This document shows positions 1 through 11,476 of a stretch of DNA of 32,704 nucleotides, piece by piece. Within the stretch, counting starts at the first letter, position 1, and every line of letters begins with the position of its first letter. Below the pieces are notes generated by a model. That model saw only the letters and a program-made list of their open reading frames with translations, was not told where the DNA came from and did no database searches. A program made the translations under genes and the position numbers. Where the stretch lies: the NCBI GenBank assembly GCA_039922495.1, contig JBDTEO010000036.1, forward strand, positions 1 to 32,704, in the 5' to 3' direction. This DNA is from JALYYC01 sp039922495 (lineage in GTDB: Bacteria; Chloroflexota; Dormibacteria; CF-121).

Positions 1-2680
<2,680 letters not shown>

Positions 2681-2703
2681 CATCTATCAACACTGCTCAA
2701 CGC

Positions 2704-2729
2704 CGATGGCAGACGTGTGGCCGCCATCG
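2704..2729. repeat. Hairpin in the tRNA-Ala/23S spacer
   Basis: CGATGGC (2704-2710) and GCCATCG (2723-2729) form a perfect 7-bp inverted repeat around a 12-nt loop, about 25 nt before the 23S 5' end. In the transcript it would fold just upstream of mature 23S, where spacer processing structures are usual. That role is inference; no partner strand from the 23S 3' side is in the window. Confidence 0.45.
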
Positions 2730-2865
2730 TGCTTCGCAATGGGTCTTTGCGCGTGTTCTGCTTGGTTACCCTAAATCACTTTCTTCGCTATTCATTTTTG
2801 AAGGTACATATCGCGGCGCTGGCCATCGGACGTCATGCCGTCCGGCCGGCGGCGCTTAGAACACA

Positions 2866-2938
2866 TGGAGATGACCAGATTCGAACTGGCGACCCCCTGC
2901 TTGCAAAGCAGGTGCTCTCCCAACTGAGCTACATCCCC
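2866..2938 (-). tRNA. alaT: tRNA-Ala (anticodon TGC)
   Basis: The minus strand gives a 73-nt cloverleaf that starts GGGGATGTAGCTCAG and ends CATCTCCA. The anticodon arm is CCTGCTTTGCAAGCAGG with anticodon TGC, and the T-arm carries GTTCGAATC. CCA is not clearly encoded after the discriminator A. Its place between tRNA-Ile and 23S in the rRNA spacer is the classic one. Confidence 0.97.
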
Positions 2939-3016
2939 AAATGGGATCTCTTCACTTGAGATCGTCATCGTTCGGCCGGCAAGTCTCGCGTGGGCACCAG
3001 CGGCGGCTGATAAGAA

Positions 3017-3090
3017 TGGGCCTTTGTGGAATCGAACCACAGACCTCGCGGTTATCAGCCGCGCGCTCTAACCATCTGAGCTAAAGGCCC
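3017..3090 (-). tRNA. ileT: tRNA-Ile (anticodon GAT)
   Basis: The minus strand gives a 74-nt cloverleaf that starts GGGCCTTTAGCTCAG and ends AAAGGCCCA. The acceptor arm is perfectly paired (GGGCCTT with AAGGCCC). The anticodon loop CTGATAA carries GAT, and the T-arm carries GTTCGATTC. It lies between 16S and tRNA-Ala, as in most 16S-Ile-Ala-23S spacers. Confidence 0.97.
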
Positions 3091-3359
3091 AGGTGCCAGG
3101 TGAGCGGACAAGCGGCCGTACCTTAACGATTGAAGGAGTGGACGGACTCCCGAGTTCGGCAGTCGTTCGAACCTTACTTCCGGATTCCCACCGGCTGCTG
3201 CTCGACCTTCCCCTCGCGATCGAGGGATCCCACCAGCACGCACCGTTACTCTTCACCAGGCAATTGCCTGATTACTCTTAGCGGCCATTGAAGGCAGTTG
3301 CTGTCGAACTGAGCTGACTCCTCCCGCCGTCGGCTCGCGCCGGCGACGTTCGGCTCCTT
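3091..3359 (-). other. 16S to tRNA-Ile internal transcribed spacer
   Basis: This 269-nt spacer holds no gene. Near its 16S side (about 3329-3350) CGTCGGC and GCCGGCG form a 7-bp stem with one G-U pair around TCGC, a possible processing hairpin. Nothing else in it is recognisable. Confidence 0.7.
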
Positions 3360-4872
<1,513 letters not shown>

Positions 4873-4874
<2 letters not shown>

Positions 4875-4904
4875 AACCTCAGACCCAGCAGGGCTTGAGG
4901 TTTT
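4873..4904 (-). repeat. Hairpin abutting the 16S 5' end
   Basis: AAAACCTCA (4873-4881) and TGAGGTTTT (4896-4904) form a perfect 9-bp inverted repeat. Inside it CCC (4884-4886) can pair with GGG (4891-4893) around AGCA. On the transcript the stem ends exactly at the predicted first nucleotide of mature 16S, so a role in 5'-end maturation is plausible. That role is inferred. Confidence 0.55.
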
Positions 4905-4970
4905 AGAAATCGAATCAGGGTCCTTACGACATTTCGAAGGGCCTTATCGGAAAAGTCCGTTCCACTCTTC

Positions 4971-4985
4971 AATTTTTAAGGTGCT
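4971..4985 (-). promoter_or_regulatory. boxA-like antitermination element in the 16S leader
   Basis: The minus strand reads AGCACCTTAAAAATT about 100 nt upstream of 16S. It resembles the bacterial rRNA boxA (consensus near TGCTCTTTAACAATT), which recruits the NusB/NusE antitermination complex. The match is good in the TTAA-AATT half and weaker before it. Confidence 0.4.
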
Positions 4986-5038
4986 CACTGCTCCGAGAAG
5001 CGCACAGGACTTTCTCCCGGCTGTCGGGCAGCCTGTGA

Positions 5039-5069
5039 ATGATAGCGTATTCGCCGGCTAGGTTGTCAA
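5039..5069 (-). promoter_or_regulatory. Probable rRNA operon promoter
   Basis: On the minus strand a perfect -35 TTGACA (5069-5064) is followed by TATCAT (5044-5039) at 19 bp, or 18 bp if the -35 is read as TGACAA. It is the only near-consensus sigma70-type promoter upstream of 16S, about 165 nt from the mature 5' end. The boxA-like element and leader hairpin lie between it and 16S. Confidence 0.6.
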
Positions 5070-5097
5070 GGCGTTCGAAGCAGCCCTGAAAATGTAC

Positions 5098-5109
5098 CAC
5101 CCGCGGGTG
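5098..5109. repeat. 12-bp perfect palindrome between the recR operon and the rRNA promoter
   Basis: CACCCGCGGGTG is fully self-complementary. It lies 28 bp upstream of the rRNA -35 and 36 bp after the end of the preceding same-strand operon. It could be a factor-binding site upstream of the rRNA promoter. It is a poor terminator because the loop would be tiny and no T-run follows. Confidence 0.35.
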
Positions 5110-5145
5110 CCGGCTAAACCCCCCGGCCGCACCCCGCGAACCGGC

Positions 5146-5421
5146 CTACCGGCTGTAGTCGGGCAGGTCCTCGAGCTCGGCCGCAGTCAGATCGGTGTAC
5201 ACCCGGCGGGTGGTGATCTTCGGGATCCGATCCGCTCGCACCTCGACCTTGTGGCCACCGTGGGCCACCTTCACCACGATTCCGTGGAAGATATCGTCGC
5301 CTTCGTCCCCGAGCAGCCCTTCCGCCCGCCCGATCTCCTCACCGTCCCGCCCGACCACCGGCGCCTTCTCCGGCATCGCCAGCCAGGCGATCTCCCGCTC
5401 CTCCTCCTCCACCTCGCTCAA
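5146..5421 (-). CDS. PRC-barrel-like small protein
   Basis: This 91-aa acidic protein of unknown function has a short beta-rich core. The stretch GRDGEEIGRAEGLL, then GIVVKV and VEVRADRI, resembles the PRC-barrel/DUF2171 fold found in photosynthetic reaction-centre H subunits and in RimM. Such small proteins often act as adaptors, but no partner is evident. The TTG start at 5421 overlaps the recR TGA (TTGA), so it is translationally coupled to recR and is the last gene of the dnaX operon. An N-terminal Glu-rich run (residues 3-9) precedes the barrel. No signal peptide or membrane segment is present. The fold assignment is by pattern only. Confidence 0.6.
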   Translation of the reverse strand: MSEVEEEEREIAWLAMPEKAPVVGRDGEEIGRAEGLLGDEGDDIFHGIVVKVAHGGHKVEVRADRIPKITTRRVYTDLTAAELEDLPDYSR

Positions 5422-6017
5422 AACGCTCGCCTCCCCGAAAACGCCCGAGCCAGTGTCAGCTCGTCGGCGTATTCAAGTTCGCCACCAACTGGCAACCCGT
5501 GAGCCAACCGAGAGGTTCGCACCCCCAATCCGGCCAGCTGCGCCCCCAGGTATGCCGCGGTGGCCTCCCCTTCCATGTCGGGATCCGTCGCCAGGATGAC
5601 CTCCGCTGCCGGCTCACGACGCAGGCGCGCCAGCAGCTCCGCGATCTTCAACTCGGCCGGTCCCACCCCATCGATCGGTGAGAGCGCTCCGTGCAAAACA
5701 TGGTACAGCCCGTGATATTCGCCAGTCCGCTCAATGGCCAACACGTCCAAAGGCTCCTCGACTACACAGACCACAGTGCGATCCCGGCGACCGGACTCGC
5801 AGATCGTGCACCGCGCCGTCTCCGAGATAAAGAAGCACTCGTCGCAGAACCGAATCCTCGCCTTGACGTCGACCAGGGCGGCCGCCAGGCGGTCGATCGA
5901 GTCCCTTGGCGCGCGCAATATATAGAAGGATAGGCGCTGCGCCGTCTTCGGCCCGATCCCGGGCAACCGGCCCAGCTCGTCCATCACCCGGATCAACGCC
6001 GGCGGGATTTCGGCCAA
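5418..6017 (-). CDS. recR: Recombination mediator RecR
   Basis: RecR is a ring-forming DNA-binding protein that with RecO/RecF loads RecA at gaps. At 199 aa it has the family length. In order: an N-terminal HhH segment (LGRLPGIGPKTAQRLSFYIL, about 11-30), a four-Cys zinc motif (FCDEC near 57 and CTICES near 70), and a Toprim domain (VCVVEEPLDVLAIE, ILATDPDMEGEATA). The GLPVGGELEYADELTLARA C-terminus is also typical. The start is TTG at 6017, preceded by GGCGGAG 5 nt upstream. It lies 12 nt after ybaB in the usual dnaX-ybaB-recR order. The stop is shared with the TTG of the next gene. Toprim DPDMEGEAT is slightly unlike the common NPTVEGEAT. Confidence 0.96.
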   Translation of the reverse strand: MAEIPPALIRVMDELGRLPGIGPKTAQRLSFYILRAPRDSIDRLAAALVDVKARIRFCDECFFISETARCTICESGRRDRTVVCVVEEPLDVLAIERTGEYHGLYHVLHGALSPIDGVGPAELKIAELLARLRREPAAEVILATDPDMEGEATAAYLGAQLAGLGVRTSRLAHGLPVGGELEYADELTLARAFSGRRAF

Positions 6018-6029
6018 CCCAACTCCGCC

Positions 6030-6344
6030 TTACAACAATCCCGGCGGCAAACCCAGCCCCGCCGTCACCGAGCCCATCTCCTTCGAGGCCAGGTCGCGGG
6101 CCTTGTCCATGGCGTCGTTGACCGCCGCCAGGATCAGGTCCTGGAGCATCTCGAGATCGCTCGGATCAACCACCTCCGGTTTGACCACCACCGAGAGCAC
6201 CTTCTGATGGCCGTTGACCGACACCTCGACCATGCCGCCGCCGGCCGTTCCGGTGACCGTCATCGCGCCGAGGTCCTCCTGGATCTTGGCCATCTTCGCC
6301 TGCATCTGCTGCAGCTGCTTCATCATCTTGAACTGCTGTCCCAA
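6030..6344 (-). CDS. ybaB: YbaB/EbfC nucleoid-associated protein
   Basis: YbaB is a small dimeric DNA-binding protein co-conserved with dnaX and recR. I choose the TTG at 6344 (104 aa) because GGGAGG lies 7 nt upstream, overlapping the dnaX stop; a start further upstream would run into dnaX without an SD. The N-terminal helix FKMMKQLQQMQAKMAKIQED is the family coiled coil. GTAGGGMVEVSVNGHQKVLS and the VVDPSDLEMLQDLILAAVNDA region are diagnostic. The gap to dnaX is 4 nt and to recR 12 nt. An alternative start is the MMKQ pair a few codons downstream. Confidence 0.93.
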   Translation of the reverse strand: MGQQFKMMKQLQQMQAKMAKIQEDLGAMTVTGTAGGGMVEVSVNGHQKVLSVVVKPEVVDPSDLEMLQDLILAAVNDAMDKARDLASKEMGSVTAGLGLPPGLL

Positions 6345-6348
6345 GTCG

Positions 6349-7881
6349 TTACCTCCCTCGCGGCGTGACCCGCACATTGGTCGCGTCAAACCGGTTCATG
6401 GCGTCCTTCACCAGCGGGTCGTCCGCGATCGAGGTGGTCCCGCGCACCGGCGCCGCCCCGATCGCCGCGGCCGGCTTCTCCCCGGCGACCAGCTCAACTC
6501 TCGCATCCGGGCCAAACACCTCCCGCACCGCGTTCAGCAGGGTCTCCCGATTCTTCGGGCCATTCATCAGCTCGGCGTGCGCCGGCCAGCGGAACTCAAT
6601 TCGCACCAGCCCGTCGTTCACCGCGGCCAGTCGCGCATCCATCAGCAGCGAGCCCACCGGCTTGGGCAGCTTCTGCTTCAAGGCCTCCCAGCGCGCGTCC
6701 GGCCCGAGCACCGCGGGCTCCGGGGCCAGCGCGGGCTCAATCAGCTTCTCGCCCCCAACGGCCTCAGCATTCGCGACCGCCGGTGCGACCGCCACGGCGA
6801 CCGGCTGGCTCATGTTCGACAAGAGCGTCACCTCGAGCAACAGCCGGGCATCGGCGCCTTTGCGCAGCTCGGGCTCCATCTCCATCAGGCCTTTCCACAT
6901 CCCGAGCAGCGCGTTGCGTCCGGCCGCGCGGCCAATCTTTTCCAACCCGGCACTGGCCGCGCCACCCAATCCCTCGGCATCCTGATAGCCGACCGACAGG
7001 AGCGCCGCCTCGCGGATCGCGCCCAGCAATCCTCGCACCAGCTGGCGCACGTCGCCGCCGGCGTCGTAAAACTTCTGGAGCTCGCCCAGCGTCCTCGCCG
7101 CGTCGCCGGTGGTCGCATACGCCAGCAATTGCACCAGCGTGTCGGGATCGGCCAGCCCCAGCAACTCGCGCGTCTTCGCCACCGTCAGCTCAGCGCCGCC
7201 CTGCGAGATCAGCTGGTCGAGCAGCGTGATGCCGTCGCGCATGCTGCCGCGCGCCAGCCGCGCGAGCAGGGCCAGGCTCTGCGGGTCGACCTTAACCTCC
7301 TCGGCCGACACGATCGACGCGAGGTGCGCCGCCAGCGCGCCCGTTTCGATCCGCCGGAAGTCAAATCGCTGGCAGCGCGAGGCGACCGTCAGGGGGATCT
7401 TGTGCGGCTCGGTCGTCGCCAGTACAAAGGTCACATGCGCCGGCGGCTCCTCCAGCGTCTTCAGGAGCGCGTTGAAGGCCTCGGTCGTCAGCATATGCGC
7501 CTCGTCGATGATGTAGACCTTCACCTTCAGGCTTGCCGGCAGGTACTTGACCCGCTCGCGCAGGTCCCGGATCTCGTCGATGCCGCGGTTGGAGGCGGCG
7601 TCAATCTCGATCAGGTCGACGGCGGCGCCGGTGCCGATCTCAACGCAGTTGGCGCAGACGCCACACGGCTCCGCGCCTTTGCGGTCCAAACAGTTGATCG
7701 CCTTGGCCAGGATGCGGGCGGTCGACGTCTTCCCCGTGCCGCGGACCCCGGAAAACAGGTAGGCATGCGCCACCCGGCCCTGCTCGACGGCGTTCTTGAG
7801 GGTCTGGGCGATCGCATCCTGTCCGACCAGGTCGCCAAAATGCTGCGACCGGTACTTGAGATAAAGCGTCTGATATGCCAT
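6349..7881 (-). CDS. dnaX: DNA polymerase III subunit gamma/tau
   Basis: DnaX is the clamp-loader ATPase (510 aa). Start ATG at 7881 gives MAYQTLYLKYRSQHFGDLVGQ, the conserved N-terminus; 22 upstream in-frame codons are not family-like. Walker A GVRGTGKTS is at 45-53. The zinc module has Cys64, Cys73, Cys76 and Cys79. It is followed by Walker B IIDEAHML, sensor 1 LATTEPHKIP and the SRC motif. The lid and collar domains follow, then a tau-like tail of about 150 aa rich in Ala and Pro. No A-rich slippery heptamer is visible, so a separate gamma form by frameshifting is not supported. There is no SD at the start. A TAGAAT hexamer (7904-7899 on this strand) ends 17 nt upstream and could give a very short leader. 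Confidence 0.96.
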   Translation of the reverse strand: MAYQTLYLKYRSQHFGDLVGQDAIAQTLKNAVEQGRVAHAYLFSGVRGTGKTSTARILAKAINCLDRKGAEPCGVCANCVEIGTGAAVDLIEIDAASNRGIDEIRDLRERVKYLPASLKVKVYIIDEAHMLTTEAFNALLKTLEEPPAHVTFVLATTEPHKIPLTVASRCQRFDFRRIETGALAAHLASIVSAEEVKVDPQSLALLARLARGSMRDGITLLDQLISQGGAELTVAKTRELLGLADPDTLVQLLAYATTGDAARTLGELQKFYDAGGDVRQLVRGLLGAIREAALLSVGYQDAEGLGGAASAGLEKIGRAAGRNALLGMWKGLMEMEPELRKGADARLLLEVTLLSNMSQPVAVAVAPAVANAEAVGGEKLIEPALAPEPAVLGPDARWEALKQKLPKPVGSLLMDARLAAVNDGLVRIEFRWPAHAELMNGPKNRETLLNAVREVFGPDARVELVAGEKPAAAIGAAPVRGTTSIADDPLVKDAMNRFDATNVRVTPRGR

Positions 7882-8038
7882 CAGGGGTTGCCCTGACAAT
7901 TCTAGGGGCTGGCTACAAACGCAAGCGACCCGCCCCACCATACTCACGCCGCCGTCACGGGGTGGTGACGGTCCGGCACCTCGGGCAATTGAAAGCCTCC
8001 ATGTAAGTCAGCCCTGACAGGGTGAAACTCGGATCGAC
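7882..8038. promoter_or_regulatory. Divergent dnaX / pseudopilin intergenic region
   Basis: This 157-bp region must hold promoters in both directions. GCCCTGACA occurs twice in the same orientation, at 7890-7898 and 8011-8019, each close to one of the two starts. The second copy is part of the 11-bp palindrome CCCTGACAGGG (8012-8022). A TTGAAA at 7989 could be a -35 toward the pilin genes, but no good -10 is placed for it. A common regulator is possible but not shown. Confidence 0.35.
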
Positions 8039-8587
8039 ATGAACTGCAAACTGCGCGCAAACCGTTGCCGGGGACAATCGATGGCCGAACTCGCCATTGC
8101 CTTGCCCGTTGTGCTCATCCTCGGACTCGGCGTAGCTGACATCGGCCGCGCCTTTTATTACCGCGAGGCCGTCGGCAACGCCTCCCGGCAGGCCGCCAGG
8201 ATCGCGGTCCTCAGCCCCCAGCAGGCAACCGGCGATGGGGCCTGCGCCGGAGGCGGCGCCTCGCAATCGCTGAGCACGACCATCCCGCCGGCATCGGGAA
8301 ACGCCCTCGCGACGATCGGCAACGAGGTCGCCCTGGAGAGCACCTCCAACGGACAGCCAGCCGGGACCGCGGTCTCGGGCGCAACCCTGACCGTCACCTG
8401 GCATTGCGCCAGCAACATGGCGCTGACCCATGCGACGGCGACCTCCACCGATCCCGCGAACACCGCATCCGATGCCATCGACGTCCAGATCTCGTACTCG
8501 ATGCCACTGATTACCCCGTTCCTCACCAACTTCATCGCCTCGCCGGTGATCATCAGGGCTGACGTCCAGTCGAGGGTGCAGTACTGA
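8039..8587 (+). CDS. TadE-like pseudopilin 1
   Basis: This 182-aa protein is of TadE type, a minor pseudopilin of the Flp/tad type IV pilus family. A short basic N-terminus (KLRANRCRGQS) is followed by MAELAIALPVVLILGLGVADIGRAF: the Glu at about residue 17 begins a single hydrophobic helix, as in TadE. The adjoining REAVGNASRQAARIAVL matches the helix after the TM in this family. The rest is extracytoplasmic and Ser/Thr-rich with three Cys. The start is the ATG at 8039; no SD or leaderless -10 is at standard spacing, so it is the least certain part. The stop overlaps the next start by one base (TGATG). No pilin peptidase or ATPase gene is near. Confidence 0.85.
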   Translation: MNCKLRANRCRGQSMAELAIALPVVLILGLGVADIGRAFYYREAVGNASRQAARIAVLSPQQATGDGACAGGGASQSLSTTIPPASGNALATIGNEVALESTSNGQPAGTAVSGATLTVTWHCASNMALTHATATSTDPANTASDAIDVQISYSMPLITPFLTNFIASPVIIRADVQSRVQY

Positions 8588-9213
8588 TGCGTCCACTACG
8601 CTCGCGCGCTCAGTCGCTGGTCGAGTTTGCCCTCGTGGTTCCGGTGCTCTTCTTCGTGCTCATCGGGCTGGTCGACTTCATGCGATTGATCCAGACCAAC
8701 AGCACCGTGGCCGATGCGGCCCGGCAGGGCGCCCGCCAGGCGATCGCCAACGCCAACACCAGCGACCAACCGTGGGCCGCGGCCGATTCGAACCCCTGCC
8801 AGGGTACCAACTTCACCTCGGGCGCGAGTGGCCACGGATGCCTGACCGATGCCCGAATCCGGGAGACGGTGAACCAGGTCATGCAGCCACTTGGCGGATC
8901 CGTCACCTTGTACTCCAACACCCTGGCCGGTTCATGCGGCGCACCGACCGCCGGTAACACCAGCCTCTGCATCGCGCCCGCCGAGACCGGCGCCGCCGGC
9001 TCCTACGCCGACTGCACCGCAGCCAAATCGGCGCTGGGCCACGATCCGCAACCCGGCGAGCTGGGTTCCCGAAAAGCTGAGTGGTCGTTCCCGAAATTCA
9101 AGGGCTGCTTCCTGATCCAGGTCACCGTGAAATACACCTACAAGCCATGGACACCCTACGGTCCCGTCATCACGCTGGTGTCCTCGACCTCGATGCTCGG
9201 AGAGGAGTACTGA
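8587..9213 (+). CDS. TadE-like pseudopilin 2
   Basis: This 208-aa protein is a paralogue of the preceding gene in the TadE family. Its N-terminus RSRAQSLVEFALVVPVLFFV shows the QSLVEFALVVP consensus: Glu at about residue 13 and a TM helix to about residue 32. It is followed by VADAARQGARQAIANA. The C-terminal domain contains several Cys (in NPCQGTNF, GHGCLTD, GSCGAP, SLCIAP, DCTAA and KGCFL), so disulfide bonds in an exported domain are likely. The TGATG overlap with the upstream gene indicates coupling. The next gene starts 1 nt after its stop. The three genes form one operon. Confidence 0.88.
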   Translation: MRPLRSRAQSLVEFALVVPVLFFVLIGLVDFMRLIQTNSTVADAARQGARQAIANANTSDQPWAAADSNPCQGTNFTSGASGHGCLTDARIRETVNQVMQPLGGSVTLYSNTLAGSCGAPTAGNTSLCIAPAETGAAGSYADCTAAKSALGHDPQPGELGSRKAEWSFPKFKGCFLIQVTVKYTYKPWTPYGPVITLVSSTSMLGEEY

Positions 9214-9214
9214 G

Positions 9215-10594
9215 ATGGCCGCCCGCCGTCAGGAACGCGGCCAGGCCATCGTGGTCGTCGCCTTCATGGCGATGCTGCTCTTCGGCTTGGCCGCCCTTGC
9301 CTTCGACCTCAGTCTCGCGATGTCCGACCGTCGGGCGCTTCAGGCTGACGCCGACACGGCGGCCCTCGCGGGCGCGATTTCGTACGTCACGAGTGTGCCC
9401 GCCGCCCACTGGGTGACGATGCAGTACCTCCAGAAGCCGCTGGGGTTCACGCTGCCGCTCGGCTCTTGCACGGCCATCACGACCTGCCCCGCGGGGACTT
9501 ATACGACGGGTAACTACACCGTGACCATCGGCGACCCCTCCACCCGCCAGATGGATCTCACGATCCAGCACACCGAGCCCGCGATCTTCGCGAGCCTCAT
9601 CGGATTGGGGTCGGTAAAGACCGGCAGTAGTGTTCGGTCCTATGCGCCGGGCCCGACCGTGGTCGGCACTCCGTACGGCGCGGTCGCCGCCACTGGCAGC
9701 ATCACGGTGGCGGGCGGTGGCGGCACCACCCGAAACTTCGGCAACGGCGTCTACGCCGCATCGGCCTTCGGCGCGAACAACAACCCGCATTCCGACGGCG
9801 TGACGCCAGTCCAGACCGATGCGAACGGGACGGCGTGCCCGGGCAACCTCGCGACGACCGTCGACCTGGGTGGAGCAACGGACTCGAACACCCATTGGGC
9901 ATGGGTCGGGAGCAGCAGCACGACGAACTACAACGTCACGGCCCCGACCACCTTTGACAACTACGGCCCCACCAGCAGCGGTCCGACCTTCACCAGCGCG
10001 AACTACACAACCGTCGGACAGGGCAAGGACGCGAGCGGCAACTGGAACCCCGGCATCTACAACGGCGTCTATCCGAGCGCGCCGGGCAAGCTGAACCCCG
10101 GCGTTTACAGCCTCATCAACAACACCGCCACCATGAGCTTCGGCGCGCTGACCAACGTGACCTACACGGCGATCGGCACCGAAGACCCAACCGGCGCCGC
10201 CGCGATCGTCCTTGACTCGAGTGACACCGGGGCGATCGACATCACCACGGTCACACTCAACGGCATCGACGACCTCCATCCGCAGAGTTACACCGGTCCT
10301 CGAGATCCGCAGGGCACCCACAACTTCGTCTTCTACGGCGGCAATGGGGCCACCGGCTATACCGGCTCGATCAACTTCGCACCCTCGACGAACGCCACCT
10401 TGACCGGTATCTTCTATATGCCCAAATTGACCATCACGAGCAACGGTAACCCGACCTTTACCTTCAGCGGCCAGTTGACGGTCGCGAGCATGGACCTGAA
10501 GGGTGGCGGCGCGAACGGCCAGGTTGTGAACTGGGTGTGTGGCCTGGACGCCGTGCTCGGCAACCCCGCAATCCAGGGCGGCGTCAACCGCTAG
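9215..10594 (+). CDS. TadG-like pilus-assembly protein with long exported domain
   Basis: This 459-aa protein has an N-terminal TadE/TadG-like (Flp pilus assembly) segment. RQERGQAIVVVAFMAMLLFGLAALAFDLS spans the TM (about 12-34), followed by SDRRALQADADTAALAGA, the signature of this family. TadG proteins are cell-envelope anchored. From about residue 110 on the sequence is Gly/Ser/Thr/Asn-rich with NYT/NGT-like repeats and almost no charge. It looks like an extended beta-rich surface domain, much larger than the N-terminal pilin-like part, and I do not recognise it. The ATG at 9215 follows the previous stop by 1 nt, with GGAGAGGAG as SD. It is convergent with the next gene, 16 nt apart. Confidence 0.8.
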   Translation: MAARRQERGQAIVVVAFMAMLLFGLAALAFDLSLAMSDRRALQADADTAALAGAISYVTSVPAAHWVTMQYLQKPLGFTLPLGSCTAITTCPAGTYTTGNYTVTIGDPSTRQMDLTIQHTEPAIFASLIGLGSVKTGSSVRSYAPGPTVVGTPYGAVAATGSITVAGGGGTTRNFGNGVYAASAFGANNNPHSDGVTPVQTDANGTACPGNLATTVDLGGATDSNTHWAWVGSSSTTNYNVTAPTTFDNYGPTSSGPTFTSANYTTVGQGKDASGNWNPGIYNGVYPSAPGKLNPGVYSLINNTATMSFGALTNVTYTAIGTEDPTGAAAIVLDSSDTGAIDITTVTLNGIDDLHPQSYTGPRDPQGTHNFVFYGGNGATGYTGSINFAPSTNATLTGIFYMPKLTITSNGNPTFTFSGQLTVASMDLKGGGANGQVVNWVCGLDAVLGNPAIQGGVNR

Positions 10595-10610
10595 CGCTGG
10601 ATCCAGGCGC

Positions 10611-11444
10611 CTACAGGATGGGCGCCACCAGGCACGTCGGTCCGCCGTCCGCCCGAATGAACTCCTCAAGGTCGACTTCAACGACCGTCTCCCCCGCGCG
10701 CCGCATCACCTCGACGGCGGCCGGGTGCCCACGCGCGACGAAGCATCGACCGCTCGCCACCAGGACATTCGCGGCGGCGACGTCCTCGTCCGTAATCACG
10801 AGTCGCTCGATTTCGCCGGCTGGCGCGACGTCTGGTCCCGCGCTATCCACTGAGCGATAACCGGCGAGGGTCCCGATCAATCGCGATGACCCCAGCGGGC
10901 TGATTGCCGAGGCGAGGTGCAAGCGATCGTCGACCGGGCACAGGTAGGCACGGTAACCCAAAGGCTCCACCGCAGCCGCGAGTTGCCGAGCGCCGGCCTC
11001 GTTCGTGCGCGCCGAGACGCCGATCGCGACCCGATCCCCGTAGGTGATTACGTCGCCCCCGTCGAGCGTCCCCGGACCGCGGACTTCCACGAGCTCGGCA
11101 CCTGGGACCATCTCGCGAGCGCAGTTAACGACTGAGGCAACCTCCGGCCGCCGTGATGGTTCGCCCGGCCGCGCCGCGACCAGCAGCGCGGTCGGCGCCT
11201 CGGTGCCCGCACGCGAGAACGCGAGCACGGTATCCCAGGTGAAGCAGGCATCGGGCAAGTCCGGATCAGGCGCCAGTAGGACCACCTCGACGCCCGCGCC
11301 CCTCAGCGCCTCGACGTACGCCGCGTGTTGGCGAGCCGCGCGCACTGGATCGATCTGGTCGCGCTCCGGATGCTCCGATAGCGCCCGACTCATCGCCTCG
11401 CTCGGCGGTCGCATGATCAGCCGCACCCCTGCATTCTCCAACAC
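10611..11444 (-). CDS. Dimethylargininase-like amidinohydrolase (DDAH family)
   Basis: This 277-aa enzyme belongs to the guanidine-modifying superfamily. It is most like N(G),N(G)-dimethylarginine dimethylaminohydrolase, which converts methylarginines or arginine-like substrates to citrulline and an amine. Visible landmarks are RLIMRPPSEAM near the N-terminus, CFTWDTV (68-74), GTLDGGDV (125-132), SARTNEAG, the catalytic-type His176 in RLHLAS, and the nucleophile Cys271 in ADGGPTC. The Lys after HL in classical DDAH is Ala here, so substrate choice may differ. The start codon is GTG at 11444; TTG at 11441 or ATG at 11414 are alternatives, and no clear SD decides. It is divergent from the MFS gene, 32 bp apart. 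Confidence 0.82.
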   Translation of the reverse strand: MLENAGVRLIMRPPSEAMSRALSEHPERDQIDPVRAARQHAAYVEALRGAGVEVVLLAPDPDLPDACFTWDTVLAFSRAGTEAPTALLVAARPGEPSRRPEVASVVNCAREMVPGAELVEVRGPGTLDGGDVITYGDRVAIGVSARTNEAGARQLAAAVEPLGYRAYLCPVDDRLHLASAISPLGSSRLIGTLAGYRSVDSAGPDVAPAGEIERLVITDEDVAAANVLVASGRCFVARGHPAAVEVMRRAGETVVEVDLEEFIRADGGPTCLVAPIL

Positions 11445-11476
11445 CGGTCAGCGCCCCGACGTTGCACCATAGGCAG

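Noticed and set aside
6349..7881. Programmed frameshift in dnaX giving a short gamma subunit
   Set aside because: No A-rich or similar slippery heptamer with a following hairpin was seen.
6214..7896. 560-codon open frame antisense to dnaX
   Set aside because: Its translation is Arg/Gln/Leu-rich with no domain, as expected for the antisense of a high-GC gene. The opposite strand is an unmistakable dnaX.
9170..10681. 503-codon open frame antisense to the TadG-like gene
   Set aside because: Arg/Gly/Val-rich translation without any domain; the plus strand has a TadG-like start, SD and operon coupling.
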